Source: Paramacrobiotus metropolitanus (Eukaryota; Tardigrada; Eutardigrada; Parachela; Macrobiotidae). Taken from it: a DNA stretch of 64,000 nt. Below the pieces are notes generated by a model. It saw only the letters and a list, made by a program, of their open reading frames with translations, was not told where the DNA came from and searched no databases. Position 1 is the stretch's first letter; each line of letters opens with the position of its first letter. The position numbers and the translations under genes are program-made. Positions 55,814 through 64,000 of this stretch are shown here, piece by piece. The DNA is taken from positions 186,001-250,000 of the forward strand of contig NW_026570235.1 in the NCBI RefSeq assembly GCF_019649055.1. Direction: 5' to 3'.

Positions 55814-58377
55814 TTACTGCATAGGCAGTAGTTTGCCAATTGGAGTTTGGCATTCTAGTTTAAGTCCCCGGTAGCCACAGCGCGGCTCATCAGGAGACGG
55901 GGCTGTCCGATTGTTTGGCCAGACAATCCGGCGGATGCTGTTGTCCACAGGGTCACGACTGGGCTGCAAAATCCGCTGTCGTGCACTGTACTCCATGACA
56001 GACTGTAAAAAAAGTTTATTGTTAACCTTGCACTGCTGGTATAGCCTGTCTTGTTGCTCCATAGTTCGTTCAAAAGCAAAATCCGAGACGGTGCAGCATC
56101 AAGCTTTCGTCCTCTTCTTACCGTAAAATTACCCGTTGAGTTCATCTGGCTGAGCAACCAATCGGAGCTGGTGTCTCCGTTGACATTAATAGTAATATCC
56201 CTGCCTAAGACCGTATAGGTTCGATTCCGCATGCGCTGAGACAGTGCCGCTCCGTCATTTGGATTATCGCCGTTTGTTATCGTTTCGTTCAACACCTGTA
56301 CAACTTGGTGAAATTTCATCAAAATTTACATTGGTAAGTGTGACATTAATAAAATAATGTATGACGCAGAGTCTGTACATATTAAACGGATCAATGCTTT
56401 ATAAATTACCTGGCTGTACATGTCAAGCGCGTAGTAATAAGAAACAGCAACTGGGTTGACCTTAAAAACCAGAGATTATAAGAAGCTAGAAAAGCGCTGT
56501 TTAGCTTTTGGTTGCAGTATGCACTATGCGCACAGTATACCTGTTCTCCAGGAGAAAACACGTAGTTGTACTTTTCTGTCGACAACCGCTGGACCTCCTT
56601 ACTGAAATTCTGATATTCTGGAGTTTCCTTTACCCGTGGCGACATAATGAACAGCGAACGAAACGCTGTTCGAGCATCCTAAGAAAAAGACAACGCGTTC
56701 TCGGCCATTTTCAGATGCAGATGGATCCGCTAACATTTGGCTTTTTTCGATTTACGTATGCTAATTATAAAGGGATGATTATAAGCTGTAATACAGATCA
56801 CCCTTGCCTCATTGCGTCCAGCATCTTTCTCCGAATACCAAGTTATATCGCCAGCAGGTTGGACCGCAAAATATACCTTCAAAATTTAGTAGATTAAGGC
56901 TTTGTCAAATGTGATTAGTGTGAAAGCATTTTGCTTCTTACATATTCTTCCCCCGTCATGTTTTTATCAAATGCTGCAAGCTGGAACGTACAATCGGTGA
57001 CCGGGGATGACAAATCAATCAATGAGACTATTGTAATATTCACCGCCTTACCATAATTGATCGAACGTGGCTGGCAGGTGCAAAAATCAAGATAACTGAA
57101 AAGAAACTCTTTTTATGCGGTTTGCTAATTAAGCATACCATACATATGACAAATGAAATAACCGGCAAAGCGTAAAAAGGTGACCACATAGGTACATTAC
57201 ACAGTTTACATAATTATACAGTATATTTATTTGTCATATTCAGTAGTTTAACTAAAATATCTGGTTGTATTGGCACCTCTTGCTACGTCACTGGAATCTT
57301 GAAGATAGTGTCGTATGTTAGCTCTATCGTCAGCTTGGATATAAAATCGGTTCACCGTAAACTGGTGCGACCGATCCGTTGTTAATCCATAATGGCGAAG
57401 AGCATCGACAACTGACATACACATCGTCGTATAAAGGTCATCATCGTTATCATCATCACATAAAAGTACCACCGTGTGGTAGCCAAATGCGGTTAATACT
57501 TTATAGATAAACTGGTTCATGTCAGCATCCATGATGTCGGAAACTCGCGTCAAGGTGGAATATCTAGTTCGGTCTAGCGCACCAGTACCGCCGCTTAATC
57601 CGAGCCCTCTGGAGATGTAAAGGCGTGTACATACGTTAATACGCACTTTTATTTCAAACGGCAGCTAATTGTTTTGCACCCTTTGTGAGCACTTACAAAC
57701 CGGAAAATGTTGGTATGTTCCATTCTACAAAATCAAGATCGATGCACGAATAATTAAGTGCAGTGCAAACATTTTTCATAGTATATAAATTTTCTCTTCA
57801 TAGCGCGCTCGTTTTTTTTATTTTGTAAAACTTGGCTACAAAAAGTGACCAATGTTTTTTAAAACGTACAATTGCACTTAATAAACTTAATGCTTAAGCA
57901 AAACCTACTAAGTAGATTGCTCAAATATCTCCCCACCTTTGGCAAGGTAGCTAATCATCGCCGTTGCTGCCGGACAGCCTAAAAAGTAAGATCATCGCCA
58001 TCCAGAAAATCATGAAAGCTACGGATCTGCTTACTTGGACCAAATACTGCCATTACAGAATTCTCATGGACATTTCCGCAATACATGCGAGTAGCCCACA
58101 ATGTTGCCGTCTGCTCCAAATGACTGCAGTCTGTTGCACCGTTGCGATCGTAGAAGCGTGATCTTGTTATGTTGAATAGTGAACCGTACTTGGTTCGTAG
58201 ATCCTCTTCTCCTTTATCGAATACAGCGTTCAAAGCGCCCGCGTTCGAAGTTTCGTTACCGCGGACAACGAATTCCAGCAGGTTGATATTGATTGTTGCA
58301 TCTGCCGGTGGTGCATGGTAGCCAAGTAGGCAAACGCAGGATGAGAAAAGTAAAAGAGACTTTTGAACTGATCCCAT
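55814..58377 (-). CDS. Receptor ligand-binding-domain protein C (natriuretic-receptor-like ectodomain), 482 aa
   Basis: Eleven exons (minus): 58377-58035, 57978-57937, 57724-57697, 57608-57277, 57095-57052, 56980-56942, 56876-56808, 56678-56541, 56460-56410, 56295-56122, 56002-55814. The signal peptide is QKSLLLFSSCVCLLG. The ligand-binding fold keeps the GPSCPAATAMISYLAKG block typical of the ANP-receptor family, WNIPTFSG, YSTLTRV and VLLCDDDND. The last exon has IVWPNNR...PDEPRCGY, the juxtamembrane consensus of membrane guanylate cyclases, then stops 14 residues later with no membrane segment. It is the most complete of the three tandem genes and the best template for the others. Secretion and a ligand-buffering role are inferred. 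Confidence 0.78.
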
Positions 58378-59549
58378 ATTGGTGTTGTATAAAATTTCGT
58401 ATGAAATGCGGCATCAAATAATTAACACATTTTCTTACTTACAATGTCATACGGTGGCAGAAATCGGCAATGTTCATTTGGCATTAGTTGGCTCACTAAT
58501 ACTGTGACAATATTCTGGTTTGCTATTTGCCCGTAGGTAAAGCTTAAATACCGAATATAGTACCTTACTGAATATTCATGTTTCTAGGAACAGACGGATA
58601 TTCGTGCCACTCCGTATGAGGAAGCAGGCATGACTGACAGATATAATTATGTTTTCTCTAATACCGTCTAGAAAAGATTTGCTAAAGCGTATCGTTACGT
58701 TTACAGAAACTTTCGCATTTATATTCCACTACCTCCTTCGGTACTTTCAAGCTGAATTCGTCAATGAGGAAAATAATTATGAGGAATTACGGTGGTATCC
58801 TTTTAGTCCTATACTAATTTTTTAATCCAGTTGAAAACGAAATGCAGAAACAACGCTGAAAGAGCTAAGACTTTACTAAAGTATTTAAAACATGCAATAT
58901 TGCTAGTTTGTTTAGCCTGTATAACTGGTTGCCGCACTACGCACTATTCTTAACCTTTTCAAATGCGGGATCGATAGCAAGTTATCGACATGGCAGTTTG
59001 CTTTGTATGTAAAAACAGCGTCGTTCTAGCGTACAGAAGCTAATTGGTAAGTTGGTAACTAATCAATTTTATGATTTCTTTTAAATACCCTTCTGTTGTG
59101 ACGCGGTACGTGGTCTCATTAATTAATCAATTTCTGTATTCAGGGAGTGCATGGGAGTGCATGGGAGTGCCATACATGTCTCCGCTTTCACTGGCTTTTT
59201 AATTTCCACCAGCAATTTCTTGACATAAATAAGTAACTTATTTCGTCTGGGTACTCAGCTGTTATTAAGATACCCAAGATACCCAAGGCGCAAATTAGCA
59301 GAATGCTTGAGTATGTAATCGATAGAGCTACCACAACATACCCAACGGAATAAGAAAGTTCACAGAATAGTAGCTCCCAGATTACATCCGACAGCAACCC
59401 CTTATGTGGCACGGAAACAGTTGTTTTACGTTTCTTAGAAGATGTAGACAATCCCGATTCCAGAGAACATTCCCAAGCCAGCGCTGAATATTAGCGTCAG
59501 TTACAAAGGTAATAATTGTAGTGACCTTTGAAGCGCGTATCTGTACAGA
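58378..59549. other. Intergenic interval with a short 10-bp tandem repeat
   Basis: GGGAGTGCAT is repeated three times near 59143-59171. A minus-strand open frame 59188-59451 encodes one or two hydrophobic segments but has no ATG; it may be an exon or chance. Confidence 0.4.
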
Positions 59550-60623
59550 ATGAACTCAACGCTCTTGAACCTAACTAAACGCGACTTCGGGGCCAATTTA
59601 ACCCGCTTCTCGAACTCTAGTATCCACAAAAATGGCTCTACAATATCGCCATCTGACGCTCTAAAACTGCATTATGCAGTCATAATCTTAAAACAGACTG
59701 CGACACCAATTGGTATGCTCCTCAACGGTGCCCTTTTGACGGTATTGGTCAGCCGCAAAACACTGCACAACTCCTTTTCTGTGTACATCGGCAACATTCT
59801 AATAACATCACTGCTTTATTCTGCTAGCGAATTCATCATCGTTCTAGTGGAACGCTATGGTACATCTACACCGGCGTTGTGCTATTTCCAGATGTGTTCG
59901 CAATGGGTTATCTGTGCTCAATGGGCTCATGCGCAAATGCAAATCTGTCTGAATCGCATTTGGGCGTTAACCTTTCCGATATCCTACAAGGAAAAGCATA
60001 CCAAGAAATTGGCGGTGCTAATCACGGCTTGTAACTGGATGTTCTTATACGCCTTGGGTATTCCAACCGTGGCATTGAACACCATTTTTTATCCTCCCGT
60101 ACCAGCGCGCCCCACTACAATCTGCTTGACGAGTATGCAGGCTTATGGCGGGTATTCGCTGGTTAACGTATTTATCGCCTTGACCCTTCCGACTGTTTTC
60201 ATTATGCTGAGCTATCCCTACTTATTGCACATGCAACTGAAGCGATCCAGACAACGGAAGCGTCTCAGTGTGGCAGAAAATCCAGGCGTTGTTACACTGA
60301 TTAAAGAAGATTTTCGGGCATTTATTGTGCTGACATCGAGCACGGTTTGCGTGACGTTATTCTGGACACCCATTACCATACTCAACGTCCTTGCCATTAC
60401 TGGTCGTTGGCGCTCCAATCTCGATTTGTTCCAGCTCTTATTGTATCTATGTTCTCTGCTGGATCTGATTGTTAATCCTTCACTCATATTTCTATCCGTT
60501 AAGGATTTACGGTTAGCGACGTTGAAGACACTGAGACGCACCTTACTCGTGCGAAGTGTACATGTACAGCCTGGCGATCCACTCCAATCGTCTCAAACAT
60601 CACAACGAGTGGGAACGCGGTAA
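59550..60623 (+). CDS. Orphan GPCR, rhodopsin-like, intronless, 357 aa
   Basis: The extracellular N-terminus (residues 1-45) carries five N-glycosylation sequons (NST, NLT, NLT, NSS, NGS). Seven hydrophobic segments follow, at about 45-70, 78-100, 118-140, 155-178, 200-228, 255-285 and 292-315. The third ends LNRIWALTFP, an NR-I variant of DRY. Segment seven has IVNPSLIFL, an NPxxY variant. The third inner loop is short and basic (KRSRQRKRLS). The tail is Ser/Gln-rich. No introns. It has the same general character as the GPCR at 47144 but is not close in sequence. Ligand unknown; a peptide or small-molecule receptor of a lineage-specific family is plausible. Confidence 0.78.
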   Translation: MNSTLLNLTKRDFGANLTRFSNSSIHKNGSTISPSDALKLHYAVIILKQTATPIGMLLNGALLTVLVSRKTLHNSFSVYIGNILITSLLYSASEFIIVLVERYGTSTPALCYFQMCSQWVICAQWAHAQMQICLNRIWALTFPISYKEKHTKKLAVLITACNWMFLYALGIPTVALNTIFYPPVPARPTTICLTSMQAYGGYSLVNVFIALTLPTVFIMLSYPYLLHMQLKRSRQRKRLSVAENPGVVTLIKEDFRAFIVLTSSTVCVTLFWTPITILNVLAITGRWRSNLDLFQLLLYLCSLLDLIVNPSLIFLSVKDLRLATLKTLRRTLLVRSVHVQPGDPLQSSQTSQRVGTR

Positions 60624-61328
60624 TTCGCCTTAAAGGATTCGGTGCTGGATCATCATCTACAACAACCATCGAGTCGAAATCGTGCGAATTTATAATTATG
60701 AGCTCGTAATTTAAAATATGTGATTTCAGTTCGTATTATGCTACATAATTGCGATGACAGTTGCGTTACAAACATTTATCAAAGCACTTTTAACGACACT
60801 TTACGAAGCTGACCCGGCTTATTATCGCCAGTTCATCATCATGACTTCTGTAACACATAATGCTGTATGTTAAAAACATTATTTTCTGTTGTAAAATTTG
60901 TTCTTTCAAATTTGCAAATCACTATCCGATACGACTATGCTGTTAATACAAAGCACAAACTACCGATATATTTAAGTTCTTATTAAATCTGACAGTAAAC
61001 CGAATGGTTGTTCTGGAATGCAATGCAACCCTTCCCACAACTTGCATTTTTATTAATAATTATAATTTCGTGATGTACCCGTACAAGTGTAATACTCGTT
61101 TGCGCTATGCACATTAAAGTGTTGCGCATGCTTCAGAGAGCCAACAGATTCTGCCTCCGAAAACGAACCAAAATTTAATCAGATACGAAATACGGTACTC
61201 GTAGTGAAATATCGTGCAACAAGACACGAAAAAATCATACTGTAACAAAATGTACAGTTGTAAAAACAATAAATGCAAAGAGAGTGCGAAGTATCCTATA
61301 TCTATACTAATTTTCTACTATGTCGCTA
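60624..61328. other. Intergenic, no gene seen
   Basis: Converging 3' ends of a plus-strand GPCR and a minus-strand dehydrogenase-like gene. Confidence 0.5.
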
Positions 61329-63415
61329 CTATCCTTCATCGTAGACAGGATTAAGCGGTGAACCGACATATTTGCCATCTTTGTAAAGGTCAGTGTAACT
61401 GACGCCGAGCTGTTTCAGTGCTTCCTCCTCGATGTTCATTATAGCAAGCGTGTCTTTATGTGTCATATGCGGGCTCTCCAGCCAGCCTTCTTGCAGACAG
61501 CGACGCACCTCCTGCGCTTCATATACCATACCGGTCCCACCGGATTCGCCGCCGGTGTAAGTCAACCGGTGATTAACCTTCGGAACTGGGTACATTTCCT
61601 TCGTGGTATTCGTGGAGGTTTTCGATTTACGCTCCAGCTCGAAACGTTCAGGCCTCATAAAGCTGTTGGGAATCTGTACAAGAAAATTATATACTACTTG
61701 AAAAAGGATCTGCAATTCCTTTTTGTACCTTTATCGTTCCGTTTGTTCCAAACACAAAAGCTTCCTTGGGCATTTCCGCTAATAAAGTGCATGCAAGTTG
61801 AGCAATTCCACCGTTTTTCCATTGCAGTAAGAGCGATGTTGTCATATCGATAGCTGAAAAGTAAGCATCAATATGCGCACAAACATGGACGTATCGAGTA
61901 TCATTATACTCGTAGAAATGAACGAACATTTAACATTTCAAGTAGAACAATTTAAGAATGTATTAATTTTAATCAGTCAAATGCGCACGCACAGTCATAA
62001 CCCACTGCTTCCTGTCTTAAGGGGATCACTATATATGAGATGACTTTCATATAAATGGGTTATCGATATTAACATCAGCTTGTAGGAAATTTTTCGGGCT
62101 TTCTTGAATAGCTCTGTCCAGAGAGAGCGTAGACAAGATCGCAATATACCATTGTGTAGCCAAACCCTTTGCGCATGCAGTCAGAACAATTGAAAAAATG
62201 ATCTTCCAGTTGTTTTTAACCTATTCATGTTTTCCCAGACCCACTTTCATCTCATAGTGATCCCCTTAAATTACGCTTACATTGTTAGCTCGCTTACATT
62301 CATTGTTAAGCTGTCCAGCAGCAGATAACCTTTCCGGCATTTCGTTTCCGAACACTTGCAGCGCAAACTGGATGGTGTACCCTCCAAGATCTTTTAGTGC
62401 TCCCCCACCCAGTTCTCTGCGGTACACACGCTGGGATGTTCTCCCGCTAGTTTGGCCGAGGTTGACCATCACCGTTTTGATTTCGCCCAGACCCGGCAGT
62501 TCTTGGCGCAGTCGATCGTATGCTGGGAAGAACCGACTCCACACAGCCTAATAATAAAGTGTGCTCATGAGAGATCATCCACTGTACCGGCTCAGCTTAC
62601 ATTATATACCGATGTACACGTTACACACAACAGAACGGCATGCATGATATAAAAGTCATACTTAACAAATTATAAGCCATTATTAATTAGTTCTAGGTGC
62701 AAGACAACTGCATATTAATTTTTTATTAGGGTTTACTCTACTACAAGTACACAAAAAAAAGTCTGAGCGTTTGTTGCATCTTAATCTTAACGAAAAACTG
62801 AATTCCGCTCTTGCCTATTGGAAGTAGAGCTTTAGCTGTTCGGATTTCTGGACAAGCTTAGCAGCTTCGTCGGCTTTGAGAGTCCGGATTGATCGTACCA
62901 ATGTATACGACATCTGCAACATACAGTACTGTCCGTACAAGGGATATTCTTGTGGTTACATCAATATACGGAATACAGAATTACACCGGTATGGTGTATA
63001 GTACCATGGTAAAACCGTACCGACTTCTGGATCCTTGGCTAATTCTTCGTAAGATCCATATGCTTTTGTCCCATCGAACAGTTTCCTGTATTCTTCGGCT
63101 CGGCTTGCATTTCTTGATGCAAAGGCTTGCAGCTGTACAGTCATAGCGTAATTTACGAGTGCATTTATCAGGTCCATTTTGTTTATGAAGTAGCTTATGT
63201 TATGAACATTCGCGTTTTCATCCGATACCGACCTTGTGCTCAGTCCTTGGTAAACTTTCAACGGCGGCAGCAAAATTATTAGTGATACGCCCGCATCCCA
63301 CAAATCCCCATCGGAGTGGGGATACTGAGATCGTATAGTTTTTTGCTGCGATTGGATACACAGTCCACAAAACGCCGGCAACAATTGAAATAATTTTGCT
63401 GTTATGTGTACGCAT
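61329..63415 (-). pseudogene. Trans-1,2-dihydrobenzene-1,2-diol dehydrogenase-like (Gfo/Idh/MocA), internally deleted
   Basis: Minus exons: 63415-63233 (start uncertain), 63132-63021, about 62913-62806, 62547-62298, 61853-61729, 61673-61329. The N-terminal Rossmann fold has RWGFVGCGRI (NAD(P) loop), then YGSYEELAKDPEV and VVYIGTIN. The C-terminal domain has WSRFFPAYDRL, ELGGGALKDLGGY, MVYEAQEVRRCL and a normal end. In the third exon the frame breaks after VVYIGTINPDS and resumes at LKADEAAKLVQ. Roughly 25 residues are lost, including the family's catalytic EKP lysine segment, and a TAG precedes the next splice site. The enzyme would be inactive, so I call it a recent pseudogene; an assembly or sequencing error is the alternative. 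Confidence 0.65.
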
Positions 63416-64000
63416 ATTACTAAAGGTCAAAGGATGCAAACACCAAACTAGTTCTAATGCTTAAAGTATAATCAACTCAAACAGAAGAGTCGGAACTACT
63501 GTGTCTGGAAATAACGCAATCTCGTTCAGTGTAACTACATAGCCATGGTTAAAGCTGTCCGTGCAATAATACCCAAGCTTACAGTACTGAACACTGCTTC
63601 CACTTTCCATCGGCATGCATTTACAAGGTAGCTGGCTGGTCACAAATGATCGTAAGTTTATTCGTACTGTAATTCAGTGCTTCTACTGATGTGAGCTCTA
63701 CACTCTACAGTAGCTAACATCGCAGACAGGTTCTTTTGCAATGGAAGTTTCCCATTTCCTTAACCAGCCTTTATGTTCAGCACCTGACAGACAGCCCACT
63801 TCTCAGTGGTACCTTTTCTGTTAAAAATCTGAAATACATTAGGGCGAGGTAAAAAAAACCAGGAAGAGCGATAGATAAATCAGTAAAACTAATTACGACG
63901 CAAATAAAGGCAAATATCAAAAAATTTTCGTTGCAGAATGCTTTATTTAAATCGCAACATTTAATTAAATTTGGAAAGTTTACAGAGAAAATTACGCAAA
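63416..64000. other. Window end, nothing firm
   Basis: The minus-strand ORF 63461-63643 is Cys-rich but lacks support as an exon. Confidence 0.4.

Noticed and set aside
57964-58161. Plus-strand ORF in the ectodomain C region
   Set aside because: Antisense shadow of exons 58377-58035 and 57978-57937.

Overview
The window is animal nuclear DNA. Genes are interrupted by short GT-AG introns (55 bp to about 1 kb), reading frames have animal codon usage, and the products are eukaryotic: ARF1, TTC4, the proteasome subunit PSMD11/Rpn6, cytochrome c oxidase subunit 5A, a GT32-type glycosyltransferase, GPCRs and natriuretic-receptor-like ectodomains. The compact layout and the receptor-guanylate-cyclase-type ectodomain array suggest a small-genome ecdysozoan. 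A tardigrade is my best guess, but this is inference and not proven here.

1-7.6 kb is compositionally foreign: GC-rich, full of CCGAC/GTCGG words, with unrecognised large ORFs, an in-frame-stop-interrupted ORF, a pair of overlapping ORFs and a family of small hairpins. It ends in an LTR-like stretch (AATAAA, then TGTTACA at 7592-7598), after which the DNA becomes AT-rich. I read it as part of a mobile element, possibly a non-autonomous LTR-type element; no reverse transcriptase is visible in it. A 5'-truncated non-LTR retrotransposon lies at 8.4-9.1 kb.

9.2-24.6 kb holds a housekeeping block (ARF1 minus, TTC4 minus, PSMD11 plus, COX5A minus) and then, in inverted orientation, a broken COX5A copy and a diverged ARF copy. 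The ARF copy can be spliced into an uninterrupted 300-codon chimeric GTPase-like ORF. One of its exons resembles an exon of the neighbouring zinc-finger gene.

25.9-38.4 kb is a zinc-finger/AT-hook gene followed by four sets of duplicated exons encoding HMG-box-like domains. Every set starts in the same splice phase and ends in its own stop codon. This resembles the lola or mod(mdg4) design, with one 5' module and alternative C-terminal cassettes.

40-48 kb holds a tetraspan-type membrane protein (minus, partial), a type II membrane glycosyltransferase (minus) and an orphan GPCR (plus). 48.6-58.4 kb holds three tandem minus-strand genes of eleven exons each. They encode natriuretic-peptide-receptor-like ligand-binding ectodomains that stop before any transmembrane, kinase or cyclase domain. 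59.5-60.6 kb is a second orphan GPCR, and 61.3-63.4 kb is a dihydrodiol-dehydrogenase-like gene that has lost its catalytic EKP segment. All exon joins were deduced by eye from splice sites, phase and paralogue comparison.
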